From assembly GCA_964615095.1 (NCBI GenBank), contig CAZTPX010000030.1, positions 1-64,000 of the forward strand: DNA of 64,000 nt. The letters run 5' to 3'. The notes below the pieces were generated by a model, which saw only the letters and a list, made by a program, of their open reading frames with translations, did no database searches and was not told where the DNA came from. The stretch comes from JANXQG01 sp964615095. GTDB taxonomy: Bacteria; Planctomycetota; Planctomycetia; Pirellulales; Thermoguttaceae. The position numbers and the translations under genes are program-made. How positions within the stretch are numbered: the first letter of the stretch is position 1; every line of letters begins with the position of its first letter. Below, in pieces: positions 14,358 through 24,702 of this stretch.

Positions 14358-16166
14358 TCAACTTTCCTTCTTCTTTCCACCGGTCGCTTCACGGACGGCA
14401 GTGGCCTTGACACGGACATTGCTCACCTTCCCTGTGAAGGGGTCGGGAGTATTGTAGTCGCCAACCGCGGCGTGCTCGGCCGTGCCGACCGAAAGCCCCG
14501 CCCGGGGCTGTTCCTGGATCAGACCGGCGGCCTTGCCCTCGGCCACTTGTTTCCCGTCCACCCGAAGGGCCAGGGCGCCATCCTCGTGGAGCGTAGCCTG
14601 CACCCGGAAATGTCCTTTGCCCAGGGAGTCCTTAGCGACGACCGTGGTCAGAGTACCGCTGGCGCGAACGGCAAAGGCGAGTTTCCCTTGCGTCAGATAG
14701 ATGGCATAACCGCGTGCTCCGCCACCTTGGGCCACGACCACGCCTTCGGTTCCGGCCGGCTCGATCTCCGCCGAGATCTCCAATTCCTTCCGGGCAATGT
14801 CGGGCGCCTGGGTGGTGGGCAACGCATCGCCCGACTTCCAGGGGCCGACGGCGTCGGCCGAGCCGGAAACGACAACGGCCCGGTTGTTGCGGCGGCCTTC
14901 ACCACCCCGGTCCGTCTTGCCGGCCGCCGGATCGAGACTCGCCAACGCCGCAGAGAGTCGCTGCCGCGCGGCTTTGCTCTGGTCGGTATCGTCCTCGGGT
15001 GCAATGAACTTTTCGACAAAGGGGGCGTCGCTCAGGTCGAAGAGCTTGCCCGCCTCGTTGAGCTTGAAACCCGGCTCGCGCACATACCAGTGGGCGCCAA
15101 GTTGGACATAGGCCCAAGCGCGAGGCGTGCCCGGCTCGCCGCGAAGTTGCGGCGCGAGACTCTGGCCATCGGTCTTGAAACCGTCGGGCGGCTTCACACC
15201 CGCAAGTTCGGCAAAGGTGGCGTACGGATCGGCAAAACTCACGATGTCGTCAAGTAGTTTTCCCGCCGGTGTCACGGCAGGCCAGCTCGCGATGAAGGGG
15301 ACGCGCGATCCGCCCTCCAACATGCTCCCTTTCCAGCCGTTGATCATGCGGCCGTGAACAGGCGCCGGATAACCGGCGGCAGTGCCGTTATCGCCGGAGA
15401 AGACAATCAACGTGTTCTGCCGCAGCTCCAGTTTGTCCAACTCGGCCACGAGTGCCCCGACTTGTTTGTCCATGTAACGGATGTTGTCGTCGTAGAGCTT
15501 GTCGATATTCGTCGTGCCCTGTTCCGTATCGGGCGTGCGCAGGGTGGGCTTGTGTACCAGATGTAACGCGTAGTAGAAGAAGAAAGGCCTGTCCTTGTGC
15601 CGCCGGATGAAATCGAAGGTAAAGTCCTGGATGACGTCGGGGCCATAGGTGCCTTCGGGCAGGTTCAGAACCTCGCCGTTCTTGTTGTACTTCGTTTGCC
15701 AATACCAGCCGCCCGCAGTGTTGTCGGTGAGGAATTCGTCGAATCCCCAGTCGCCCGGCAACTCGCCTATTTGCCGCCATTTGCCGGCATGCCCGGTGGC
15801 GTACCCGGCTTGCTTTAACAACCGGGCGATGGGATGCTCGTCAACCGACTTCGCTCCCGGTCCGCCGGCGCGCCAAGACTCGTTGGTCAACCCGCCAGTG
15901 CGAAAGGCATAACGGCCGGTCATCAGTAGGCTGCGCGACGGGCCACACAAGGGCGCCGCGTAGCAGGTCCTGAAGCGCAGGCCGGAGGCCGCCAGGGCAT
16001 CGATGTGCGGCGTCTGGTGCTTGTCGGCGCCGTAGGAACTGACGCCGTCGATGCCCAGATCGTCGGCAAGGACGAAGATAATGTTGGGCTTCGCCGGCGC
16101 CGCGGCCATGGCCGGGCCGCATGCGGCGCAAAGGGACATGAGGACGAATGGAACTGCGACTTTCAT
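14358..16166 (-). CDS. Arylsulfatase-type sulfatase with C-terminal lectin-like domain
   Basis: A 602-residue exported sulfatase. A signal peptide ends near AMAAAPAKP. The alkaline-phosphatase fold starts NIIFVLADDLGIDGVSSYGA with the metal-binding DD. The CGPSRSLLMTGR signature places Cys74 for conversion to formylglycine (C-x-P-x-R type). Further metal motifs are VFSGDNGTAAGY. After about residue 420 comes a jelly-roll domain resembling a LamG/concanavalin sandwich (LHEDGALALRVDGKQVAEG). It would release sulfate from a sulfated polysaccharide in the periplasm, giving substrate for the sulfate transporter at 38-42 kb (inference). Its start overlaps the end of the upstream giant gene by 4 bp. 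Confidence 0.92.
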   Translation of the reverse strand: MKVAVPFVLMSLCAACGPAMAAAPAKPNIIFVLADDLGIDGVSSYGADKHQTPHIDALAASGLRFRTCYAAPLCGPSRSLLMTGRYAFRTGGLTNESWRAGGPGAKSVDEHPIARLLKQAGYATGHAGKWRQIGELPGDWGFDEFLTDNTAGGWYWQTKYNKNGEVLNLPEGTYGPDVIQDFTFDFIRRHKDRPFFFYYALHLVHKPTLRTPDTEQGTTNIDKLYDDNIRYMDKQVGALVAELDKLELRQNTLIVFSGDNGTAAGYPAPVHGRMINGWKGSMLEGGSRVPFIASWPAVTPAGKLLDDIVSFADPYATFAELAGVKPPDGFKTDGQSLAPQLRGEPGTPRAWAYVQLGAHWYVREPGFKLNEAGKLFDLSDAPFVEKFIAPEDDTDQSKAARQRLSAALASLDPAAGKTDRGGEGRRNNRAVVVSGSADAVGPWKSGDALPTTQAPDIARKELEISAEIEPAGTEGVVVAQGGGARGYAIYLTQGKLAFAVRASGTLTTVVAKDSLGKGHFRVQATLHEDGALALRVDGKQVAEGKAAGLIQEQPRAGLSVGTAEHAAVGDYNTPDPFTGKVSNVRVKATAVREATGGKKKES

Positions 16167-19100
16167 CTAGGTACTCCTGTAGGATTTTGAAAACCGAAAA
16201 CTTTGACTTCACAAATGCTCGCCCAGCAGCCTTCGTCAACCCCCGTCACCGTGATCTTCACGTAACGGGCTTGTCTTGCCCTGTGGAACTTCAGGTCGTG
16301 GACCGCCGACGTGGCGGTGGTGCTTGTCTGATCGCTCAGAAGGAACCAGGCCTTCCCGTCGGTCGAGCCCTCGACTTTGTATTGATAGTGCTTTCCTTCG
16401 AACGGCCAGCGGATCCGGCAGCCGGAAAGGTCGAAAGGCTTTTGCAGATCGACCTGCCACCACTCCGGCCCGCCCTCGGGTTCGTCATCGGCCGTCCAGC
16501 ATGTCTCCGCATCGCCGTCGTTGGCCTGGGCCGCGCTGTGCTCGTCGTTTTCGATCGACGAACTGCTGGCCGGCTTGTTCAAGGCCAGGTTGATCGGGTC
16601 GGCGGCGCGAAGCGGAACTTGGGTGCAGGCCAGGAAGGCCAGGGCCAGAAGTGCTGAGCGCGGTATGGACCGCACGGACCTGCGGGCAGCCTTCGCCGCT
16701 GCCAGCAGCAGGAATGCCGCCGCGGCTGCCAAGAGGGCAAGTGTTCCCGGTTCCGGCACGACCGCCACGACTGCCGCCGACTCGTACGCGCCGCTGATCG
16801 GGGGCGCGTTTGCTTGCGACGGATCGTAAATGAACGCCCCGCCCGCACCGACGGTCAAGCTCGTCCCGTCGGGCAGGGCGGTATCGGACGTCAGAATTAG
16901 CGTACCGGCGGCCACGTCGGTACCACCCATATAACTGTTGCTGCCACTGAGAATTAGCGTGCCGGGGCCGCTTAACGTCAGAGATAGACCGCTCTTGGCG
17001 GGGGTCTCGCTGACATCGCCGGAAACCGTCAACTGCGTGCCGGCAGCCGGGGCAACGTCGGCGCTATTGGCCAGGACCAAGGGCGCCGAAATCGTGTGCG
17101 TGCCGCTGAACACGCTGATCAAGGCCGCGGCGGCTGGAGTGCCCAAGGTCAACGTCGCCGCGATATCGACCGTGCCGGCGCTGATCGTGTAACTTGGATT
17201 GGCGTTGTCGCCGAACGCCAATACCCCAGCCGTTTGATTGGCGTCCAGTGTTACCGTGATGGGAGCATTCGCCGTGCCGGCAAACGTCACTACGCCGCTG
17301 GTGGGAACCGTTGCGGGCGACCAATTCTGGGCGTTGTTCCAACTTCCGCTGCTACTGATGTTCCAGGTCGCGCCACCGGTCGGTGCCACAACCAGATCGA
17401 GGTTACCCGGGTCGACGCTGGTCGAAAGGTAGTACGCGCCTGGCCGGCTGAACGTGGGCAACGTGAAGTTGGCCAAGGTCAGGCTGGCGAAATTACCATT
17501 GGTGAACAGGCGGTAATCGCCTGTCGTCGGTATAACGCCGCCGAAAGCGAGGTTACCCGAACCGCTCAATCCGCTGCCGCCCAGGTTGATCAGGTCGCCG
17601 ACATAAATCGGCTCGCTGTTGCCGCCGGTACCGCTTGAAGTGCTCTGATTCAGGTTGAAGGCCAGCGTGGTGTAGGTGTTGGCATTCAGCCCGCCGTTGA
17701 GGTTCAAGATACCGTACTGCCCACTGGGCAGGCCTGCCCCCGGGGCGATCGTATGGGAACCGCTGCCGGCCTGGACCAGGCTGCTGACCGTGCCGCCAAA
17801 AGTCGTACCGGCCAACGTGCCGCCGTTGAGTGTCAGAGTGCCCGAGCCGATGGCCGAGCCGCTGGTGTTGGCCAGCACGAGCGTGCCGGCGTTCACGGTC
17901 GTGCCGCTGCTATAGGTATTGCTGCCGGAAAGCGTCAGCGTGCCGTAGCCGATCTGCGTCAAGCTGCCGCTGCCGCTGATGGCATTGGAAACGATCAGGC
18001 CGTTGTCGCTGCGATCGAACACCAACGCGGCGTTGTCCGTAATCGCGCCCGACCCCAGCGATCCACTGTTTCCGCCGTTGCCGATTTGGAGGGTGCCTCC
18101 GCTGATCGTTGTAGTGCCGGGATAGGAGTTCGAGCCCGTGAGGATCAACAAGCCATTTCCCTCCTTCTTGATATTGGATGTCGTGTCGCTACTGCTGGTG
18201 ATCAGGTTCCCCGACATCAGGGCATAATCCCCGCCGACTCCCTGGTTCACATAAATGTCTCGATTTCCGCTGTTCAAATTGATGCTGTTGGTGAAGATCA
18301 CGGGGCTATCGGCCGTGGGCGATCCGAAGATCAATCCGCCGCTGACGTCGAAGGGCGCGCCCGCGACGCCCCACGTTTCCGTCGCGCCCCCGTCCAAGGT
18401 GACCGTCAGCGTGCCGCCCCGGGCGGCGAAGCCGCCCGAGGTCTTCGCCCACTGCACCTGGCCGGGGCCGGTTCCCGTTGCGAGGCTGAGCGTGCCGCTG
18501 GCTTGTATGACCCCCGCCGTGCCCCCGGAACCCCCGTTGAACAACACGTTCGAATTCGCATTCGGCAAGGGCCCGGAGGTTTGTCCGAAGTCGATGGCGC
18601 CGGAGGTGATCGTGGTCGTGCCGCTGTAGCTGTTCGCGCCCAACAGCGTGAGGACGCCCGAGCCTGTTTTTGTCAGACTGCCGTTGCCGCTGACTGACGA
18701 AACGGACGTCGTGTCACTGAGGTTGAAAACGAGGCTGCCATTGTCGAGCACGTTGCTGCTGCCGCCGATCGAAGCCCCGTTGCCGCCGTTGCCCACCTGC
18801 AGTGTGCCGCCGGTGATCGTCGTGGGGCCGGTATAGCTGTTGCCGCCGGTGAGGACCAGAAGACCTCCTCCGCTCTCCGTCAATCCTCCCACGCCGGAGA
18901 TCGTCCCGGAGTTGCTGTACGTCAACGATGGAGCGACCTGGATCGTAGCGGCCGAGTTGGTCAGGCTGAGGCTTCGCGCCGAATTGATGCTGGCTTGGAC
19001 CAGCAACGTGCCCTGGCCGATCGAGAGAGTGCCGCTGGGATCGCCCAGGTTGCTCTCGGCGCTGACGGCCAGCGTGCCGCCGGCGATCGTCGTGCCGCCG

Positions 19101-22100
19101 GTGTACGTGTTGTTGCCCAACAGCGTTAGACTGCCCACACCCGTTTGCGTCACGCTGCCATTGCCACTGATCACCGGAGAGAAGGCCACACTGTCGGCAT
19201 GGTTGAAAATGAGACTGCCGTTATCGAGCAGGCCGCCGGCGCTGCCGAAGGAAGCGCCGCTGCCGCCGTTGCCCACTTCGAGCACACCGCCGTTGATCGT
19301 CGTGCCACCGCCATAGCTGGCGCCGTCGCCCACCTGTAGCGTGCCGCCGTTGATCGTCGTGCCGCCGCTATACGTGTTCGATCCCAGCAGCACGGTCAGA
19401 CCCGAGCTGACGTTCAGTGCCAACTGGCCGCGACCGTCGGCGAGCGTGCCGCCAAACGTCACGCCCCCCGTGCCCGTGCCCTGCACAGTCAAAGTCGTCA
19501 CGCCCGAGAAGGCCGTGACGGGCGCGTTGACCGTCAGCCCCTGGCTGGAGTTGTTGGACCAGGCTTGGCTGCCGTTGAGCACGACGGCCCCCGAGCCGCT
19601 GATCGTGGCACTGGCAAGGGAGGCCGAGTTCAAGGTGAGCCCGCCGGCGCCGATGGTCAGGGAGTTCGTGCCCGTATTGACCGTGACGCTCGTGATCGTG
19701 CCGGTGGAAACGCCGAAGGTCAAGCTCTTGATTGAGTAGGGCGCGTCCAGGGTCGTAGCTAGCGCGCCGGAAGGACTGCCCGTGGCGTTGACCGCGGTAA
19801 AGAACACGTCGGTAATCGCGCCCGGGACCTGTTGGGTGTCGGTCGCGCCGGTGGAATCGGTGCTCCAGTTGCTCGCGGTGTTGTGGTTGTAACCCGTGCC
19901 CCAACTGTTCGCCGGATCGCCGCTGAGTTGGCTGGCGTTGCCCGTCCAATAAGCCGTGTAAGGGTCGTTAGCGCCCGTAATGCTCAAGACCAGCGCCGAA
20001 GGTGACGGCGTCGCAAGGCTGAACGTGTAGAAGCCGGCCGGTTTGCTGCCCAAGAGGAAATTGCTCGCACTCAAACCACTACTGGCGGTAATCAGCGGGT
20101 AACTGCCGCTGCCCACGACGCCGATGGGGTTGAGGTTGATCGTGTTCCCGGCACCCGTGACAAATGCCGTGCCCGTCGCGGCAATCTGGTCCGCGGAGCC
20201 GTTGCCAAGGTCGAAATCGAGGATAGAACCCCCGTTGGCATTACCCTGAAGGAACAGATAGCCGTTGACGGTGAACGTATTGAAGGTCCCGTCGCGAAGG
20301 TCGGTAGTTCCCGGCGATACGCCGCCAGCGACGGTCAGACTACCGCCCGGAGCGATAGAGGAGTCGCCGCGGACGACAAAAGCGGCGCCGTTGTTGACAC
20401 TGACGGCCGTGCCACCCAGCGCGCCGGAGTTGTTTCCGCTTTGGTCCACGACCAGGGCGCCGCCGTTGACCGTGGTGCTGCCGCTATAGGTATTGCTGCC
20501 GGCCAAAACCAAGGTGCCAGCGCCGGCTTTGGTCAAACCGTATCCCGCGCCGTTATCGCCGATGGGGCCGCCAATGTTCAGTGCGCTTGGGCCATTGACC
20601 GTAACGGTGCGGTTGCCGCCCAGAATGACCGTGCCGATCCCGGTATTGAGCGGGTTGCTGCCGCCGAAGGCGAAGTCGCCGTTCCAGGCCTGGGGCAGGG
20701 CGGAAAGGGTGAGCGGGGCGGCGGCGTCCAGCACGCCGCCGGTAATCGTTAGCGCGCCGGAGCCTAGAGCGCCGGCATTGCCCACAGCCAGCGTGCCCGC
20801 GGCCAGCGTGGTGCCGCCGCTGTAGGTGTTCGAGCCATCGAGGACCAGAAGCCCTGCCCCGTTCACCGTCAATCCTCCACTGCCGGAGATCGTTCCGGAG
20901 TTGTTGTAGACGAAGGACTGAGCGACCTGGATCGTGGCAGCCGGGTCCGCCAGGATGATGGATCGCGACGAATTGAGGATGTTGCCTTGGACCAGGAAGG
21001 TGGCCGGGCCGATCGAGAGCCCGCCGGTGCCTAGTCCGCTGTCGGCGCTGACAGCCAGAGCGCCCTGGCTGATCGTCGTGCCGCCTTGGTAGGTGTTCGA
21101 GCCCGAGAGGGTCAGCGTACCTGAACCGCTCTTCGTCAACCCACCGAGACCCTGCAAGTTCTGGCCGATGGTAATACTGAAGCCGCCATCGTTGATGAAC
21201 GCGCCGCCCAGGTTGATGTAGGCTGTAGTCAGCTTGTTGTTGGGGAAGAAGTTGGGGTTGCTGACATTGGCTTGCAGGGTTCCGCCACCGGCTTGCAGGG
21301 TGCCGCTGCCAAAGAAGAAGGTGCTCGTTCCGGACCCGCTTGTCACTGCGGGGGTCAGGAGAATGCCGCCAGCCAGGTTGTAGGTGCCGGTGGCATTTGC
21401 GGCCACGGCCAACTCGACGCCGTCCGTGTTGCTGGTGGTCGCGAAACTGAGCAGGCCGCCGTATTGGTTGACCCTGCTCGTGTTGTAGTCCGTATCGCCC
21501 ACGAACAACTGATGGAACTGGGTGCCGTTGGCAAAGTTGAGCGTCCCGGAATTGAGCGTCAAGAACTGGTAGGCGGGGTTCGACTTGGTGGCTGCCGTCT
21601 GACCCATTTTCGAGTTGACGCTGCTGTCATTAGCGCCGAGTTGCAAATTGGCGTTGTCGGTGATCACGATCGCGGTGGTGCCGGTGGTATTCTCCCAGCG
21701 AAGCGTGTCGTAGGGGTCGGTCACGTTGGCGCCGTCGAAATTGATCGTCCCGCTATAGACCGCCAGGCCGCCGCCGAGCGTGCCCGTGCTGTTGAGGAAG
21801 GTCAAATTGCCGGGTCCGTACTTGCTGTAGAGGGCTTGGGAAGTGCCTCCGCTGACGGCCGAAAGGGCGCCGGTGAACGTGAGATTGCCGTTGGTCGTAT
21901 CGAAGGCCTGCGCCGCGCTGGTCGTTGCGACTACATTGCCCAGCGTTTGCGATCCGCCCGCTGTGGCCAGCGTGCCGCCGCCGAGGCTCAGTGTGCCGCT
22001 GCCCAGCGCGCCGCTGCCGCCGATCGCCAATTCGCCGGCCGTGAGCGACGTGCCGCCCATGTAGGTATTGTTGCCATAGAGGGCCAGCGTGCCGCCGCCG

Positions 22101-24553
22101 ATTGTGAGTGCCACACTGCCGGACCCGTTTTGAATCGTGCCGTAGAAGGCCGAACTGGCGCCGCCCGCGCCGGTGGTCAATGTGGCCGCGGCCCCGCTGC
22201 TCTGGATGGTTCCTGCCGACCCGTTCAAAGCGCCCACGCTCGGGCTGAAGCCGTTCAGGTCGAGTACCCCGCCATTGACGGTTACCGCCTGGCCGGCCGG
22301 CAGAGCCGCGGTGTTGCCCAACTGTAGGATTCCGGCACTGAGCGTGGTGCCGCCACTGTAGGTGTTCGATCCCGAGAGCAGGGTCGCGCCGGCTTGACTG
22401 AAGCTGAGTGCCAGCGGGCCGCCGTTTCCATTCGCGATACCGCCGCTGAGCGTCACGCCGCCCGTACCCGTGCCGTTCAGGGTCAGGGTCGTCGGACCTA
22501 GGGCCGCCGTAATGGGCGTGCTGACCGTCAGGTTTGCGCTGTTGGAGTTATTGGCCCAGGACTGGCTGCCGCCGACGATGACGCCGCCCGCGCCGCCGAT
22601 CGTTCCACCGCTACTGGATATTTCGCTTAAGGTCAGCCCACCGGAACCGATGGCCAAAGAATTCGCGGCCGTGTTGACGGTGACGCCCGTGATCGCGGTA
22701 CTTGCAGGCACAGCGAATGTAAGGCTCTGGATGACGTAGTTGTGGTCCAGCGTGGTGCTCAAGGCCCCGGAACCGGCAACGTTGGTTGCCGCGAAGATCA
22801 CATTGGTCGTGGTGCCGGGAATCTGCAGCGGGTCGTTGCTGCCGTCGGGGTTCTGCCCCCAGTTAGTCGAACCGGAGGTACCGCCGCCGCCCCAGTAGTT
22901 CGCGGAGTCGGAAGTCAGGAAGCTCCCCTTCCCCGTCCAATAAGCGGTGCCGGGAGTCGGGTTTGCCGTGATATTGAGCACTAACTCCGTGTTGTTCGCC
23001 GCAGTGGAAAGCCCAAACGTGGCAAAGCCGCCCGGTTCCACGCCGAGTTGGAACTTGCTGGCATTCAGCGTGCCTCCGCTGACCGTAATCAGCGGGTAAG
23101 AGTTACCGCTCGGGACGGATCCCAGGGAACTTAGATTGATCGTGCTGGTGCCGGACAACGCAACACTGGCCGCGCTAATCTGGTCCACCCCGTTACCGCC
23201 GATCTCGAAATCGAGGACCGAACCGCCGGACGCGCTGCCCAGGCTCAGGTTGCCGTTGACCGTGAACGTATTGATGGTCCCGTCGCGCAGGTCGATGAGT
23301 CCCTGGGTGGCAGGCGAAGTGCCGCCAGCCACGTTCAGGCCGCCGCCCTGGGCGATGGAGGTGTTGCCCTTGACGACCAAAGCCGCGCCGCCGCTGACAC
23401 TGACCGCCGTGGCGCCCAGCGAGCCCGAGTTGCCTGCGCCGTGGTCCAGCACCAGCGCGCCGCCGCTGATCGTCGTCGCGCCCGTGTACGTGGTCGCGCC
23501 GGAAAGGTCGAGCGTGCCGCTGCCGGTCTTCAGCAGGACCAGCGCTCCCGCGCTGTTCTGGATCGTGCCGCTGAAAGTGCTCGAAGCATTATTGTAGCCC
23601 ACGGTCAAGGCAGGGCTGCCGCCGGCTACAGTATCGATCGTTCCGCTGCCGGAAAGGCTGCTCACGGCTGCGCCGTACGTATTCAGGTCGAGTGTGCCGC
23701 CGCCCAGGGTGACGCTACCCGTGTTGGAAATCTGATTGGCGCCGTGGAGTTGCACGGTCGAACCGGGGCCGATACTGAGCGAGAGGTCTGAAGTGCCTGA
23801 CGTGCTCGCCAGGATCAGCACGCCGGCGCCCAGCGTGGTCAAAGTGCCGCCGGTGCCGGTAAACGCGCCGTTGAAGGTCGACGTGGGATTGGTCGTATAG
23901 ACGGTACCGCCTGAAAAGTTGAGGTTGGCGTTCTCCGCGCTCACGTTCTGGAGCGTGCCCCCGGAGAAGTTGAAGTTAATGCCTGGCGCAATGTTGTTGC
24001 CCCCTAGGTTGAGCTCGCCACCGGACAAATTGATGGTCGCCGCGCCGACGGACGCGCCCACGGTAATAGCGCCGCCCAGCGACAGCACGGCGCTGGGGGC
24101 AATATCCAGAGTGCCGTTCTGGATCGTTCCCGAGGCGGGGCCAAATTGCAGACCATTGGTTATGGACACGTCGGCGGTGGAACTCAAAGAAAAAGTTCCG
24201 GCGCCAGCATAGCTGCTGTCATTATCTCCAAGAATAAGCGAACTGGCTTGCTGCGAGCCGGTGACGGTGCAAGTCCCGCCGCTTTCTATGACTACATTAT
24301 TGGCAGAAGTAGGCGACTTGCCGCCTGACCAGTCTGCCGCTGTACTCCATTTGCCGCTGGTACCGGTAATCCAGTCGACGTTCGCGGCTACCGTGCGGTC
24401 GGGCATCGTGCCCAGCGCGGTGGCGGCGAGCACCGCCAGCAAGAGCAATCGCTGCCGCGCCCGACCCAAGCGCTGCATTCCCTGCGCCCTGGTCCGCGTC
24501 CCTATCGCCGAAACCACCACAGCCTGCCGCCACCCTGCGTCGAATGTAATCAT
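16163..24553 (-). CDS. Giant autotransporter-repeat surface protein with PEP-CTERM and fused discoidin domain
   Basis: About 2,796 residues from the ATG at 24553, which has an AAGGTGAT ribosome site; a longer in-frame start exists at 24751. A signal peptide (RLLLLAVLAATALG...VAAN) leads into many passenger repeats of the autotransporter-associated type: GSNTYSGGTTLSAGTLxxGN, NTYTGGTTIAGGTLAVS and the like (TIGR02601-like), predicted to form a long beta-helix. Residues near 2599-2625 read VPEPGTLALLAAAAAF plus hydrophobic and AAKAARR, a complete PEP-CTERM sorting signal that should end the protein. Yet the frame continues about 170 residues through a second signal-peptide-like stretch (SALLALAFLACTQVPLRA) into an F5/8 type C discoidin domain (LALNKPASSSS...WWQVDLQKPFDLSG). 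An in-frame GTG at 16675 could start that part separately. The downstream end overlaps the sulfatase start. Confidence 0.85.
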   Translation of the reverse strand: MITFDAGWRQAVVVSAIGTRTRAQGMQRLGRARQRLLLLAVLAATALGTMPDRTVAANVDWITGTSGKWSTAADWSGGKSPTSANNVVIESGGTCTVTGSQQASSLILGDNDSSYAGAGTFSLSSTADVSITNGLQFGPASGTIQNGTLDIAPSAVLSLGGAITVGASVGAATINLSGGELNLGGNNIAPGINFNFSGGTLQNVSAENANLNFSGGTVYTTNPTSTFNGAFTGTGGTLTTLGAGVLILASTSGTSDLSLSIGPGSTVQLHGANQISNTGSVTLGGGTLDLNTYGAAVSSLSGSGTIDTVAGGSPALTVGYNNASSTFSGTIQNSAGALVLLKTGSGTLDLSGATTYTGATTISGGALVLDHGAGNSGSLGATAVSVSGGAALVVKGNTSIAQGGGLNVAGGTSPATQGLIDLRDGTINTFTVNGNLSLGSASGGSVLDFEIGGNGVDQISAASVALSGTSTINLSSLGSVPSGNSYPLITVSGGTLNASKFQLGVEPGGFATFGLSTAANNTELVLNITANPTPGTAYWTGKGSFLTSDSANYWGGGGTSGSTNWGQNPDGSNDPLQIPGTTTNVIFAATNVAGSGALSTTLDHNYVIQSLTFAVPASTAITGVTVNTAANSLAIGSGGLTLSEISSSGGTIGGAGGVIVGGSQSWANNSNSANLTVSTPITAALGPTTLTLNGTGTGGVTLSGGIANGNGGPLALSFSQAGATLLSGSNTYSGGTTLSAGILQLGNTAALPAGQAVTVNGGVLDLNGFSPSVGALNGSAGTIQSSGAAATLTTGAGGASSAFYGTIQNGSGSVALTIGGGTLALYGNNTYMGGTSLTAGELAIGGSGALGSGTLSLGGGTLATAGGSQTLGNVVATTSAAQAFDTTNGNLTFTGALSAVSGGTSQALYSKYGPGNLTFLNSTGTLGGGLAVYSGTINFDGANVTDPYDTLRWENTTGTTAIVITDNANLQLGANDSSVNSKMGQTAATKSNPAYQFLTLNSGTLNFANGTQFHQLFVGDTDYNTSRVNQYGGLLSFATTSNTDGVELAVAANATGTYNLAGGILLTPAVTSGSGTSTFFFGSGTLQAGGGTLQANVSNPNFFPNNKLTTAYINLGGAFINDGGFSITIGQNLQGLGGLTKSGSGTLTLSGSNTYQGGTTISQGALAVSADSGLGTGGLSIGPATFLVQGNILNSSRSIILADPAATIQVAQSFVYNNSGTISGSGGLTVNGAGLLVLDGSNTYSGGTTLAAGTLAVGNAGALGSGALTITGGVLDAAAPLTLSALPQAWNGDFAFGGSNPLNTGIGTVILGGNRTVTVNGPSALNIGGPIGDNGAGYGLTKAGAGTLVLAGSNTYSGSTTVNGGALVVDQSGNNSGALGGTAVSVNNGAAFVVRGDSSIAPGGSLTVAGGVSPGTTDLRDGTFNTFTVNGYLFLQGNANGGSILDFDLGNGSADQIAATGTAFVTGAGNTINLNPIGVVGSGSYPLITASSGLSASNFLLGSKPAGFYTFSLATPSPSALVLSITGANDPYTAYWTGNASQLSGDPANSWGTGYNHNTASNWSTDSTGATDTQQVPGAITDVFFTAVNATGSPSGALATTLDAPYSIKSLTFGVSTGTITSVTVNTGTNSLTIGAGGLTLNSASLASATISGSGAVVLNGSQAWSNNSSQGLTVNAPVTAFSGVTTLTVQGTGTGGVTFGGTLADGRGQLALNVSSGLTVLLGSNTYSGGTTINGGTLQVGDGASYGGGTTINGGVLEVGNGGSGASFGSAGGLLDNGSLIFNHADSVAFSPVISGNGSVTQTGVGSLTLLGNNTYTGGTTIAGGTLAVSAESNLGDPSGTLSIGQGTLLVQASINSARSLSLTNSAATIQVAPSLTYSNSGTISGVGGLTESGGGLLVLTGGNSYTGPTTITGGTLQVGNGGNGASIGGSSNVLDNGSLVFNLSDTTSVSSVSGNGSLTKTGSGVLTLLGANSYSGTTTITSGAIDFGQTSGPLPNANSNVLFNGGSGGTAGVIQASGTLSLATGTGPGQVQWAKTSGGFAARGGTLTVTLDGGATETWGVAGAPFDVSGGLIFGSPTADSPVIFTNSINLNSGNRDIYVNQGVGGDYALMSGNLITSSSDTTSNIKKEGNGLLILTGSNSYPGTTTISGGTLQIGNGGNSGSLGSGAITDNAALVFDRSDNGLIVSNAISGSGSLTQIGYGTLTLSGSNTYSSGTTVNAGTLVLANTSGSAIGSGTLTLNGGTLAGTTFGGTVSSLVQAGSGSHTIAPGAGLPSGQYGILNLNGGLNANTYTTLAFNLNQSTSSGTGGNSEPIYVGDLINLGGSGLSGSGNLAFGGVIPTTGDYRLFTNGNFASLTLANFTLPTFSRPGAYYLSTSVDPGNLDLVVAPTGGATWNISSSGSWNNAQNWSPATVPTSGVVTFAGTANAPITVTLDANQTAGVLAFGDNANPSYTISAGTVDIAATLTLGTPAAAALISVFSGTHTISAPLVLANSADVAPAAGTQLTVSGDVSETPAKSGLSLTLSGPGTLILSGSNSYMGGTDVAAGTLILTSDTALPDGTSLTVGAGGAFIYDPSQANAPPISGAYESAAVVAVVPEPGTLALLAAAAAFLLLAAAKAARRSVRSIPRSALLALAFLACTQVPLRAADPINLALNKPASSSSIENDEHSAAQANDGDAETCWTADDEPEGGPEWWQVDLQKPFDLSGCRIRWPFEGKHYQYKVEGSTDGKAWFLLSDQTSTTATSAVHDLKFHRARQARYVKITVTGVDEGCWASICEVKVFGFQNPTGVPR
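16690..16793 (-). other. PEP-CTERM sorting signal, internal rather than C-terminal
   Basis: Encodes VPEPGTLALL..., a hydrophobic helix and a basic cluster (AARR). In exosortase-dependent sorting this tripartite signal is cleaved and must sit at the C-terminus. Here about 170 codons follow in frame, so the encoded protein is either a fusion or is read as two proteins. Confidence 0.8.
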
Positions 24554-24685
24554 GGCAATCACCTTGGAACGTCCGGAAGAAATGGGGAAAGTGCGGTGCT
24601 TTGGCGGGTCCTGTGCCGATTTCTTCCGAACGTTCCTATGAGTTTGAGTCGGCGGACCCGTCCAAATGTTGGCTCGCACCGCAAC

Positions 24686-24702
24686 GCATATTGCGTGCCA
24701 AG
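24686..24702 (-). promoter_or_regulatory. Sigma-54 promoter of the giant surface-protein gene
   Basis: On the minus strand CTTGGCACGCAATATGC has the full -24 box TTGGCACG and GC ten bases after GG; the -12 box is ATGC instead of TTGC. It lies about 135 bases upstream of the ATG at 24553. The match supports the shorter start over 24751. Confidence 0.65.
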
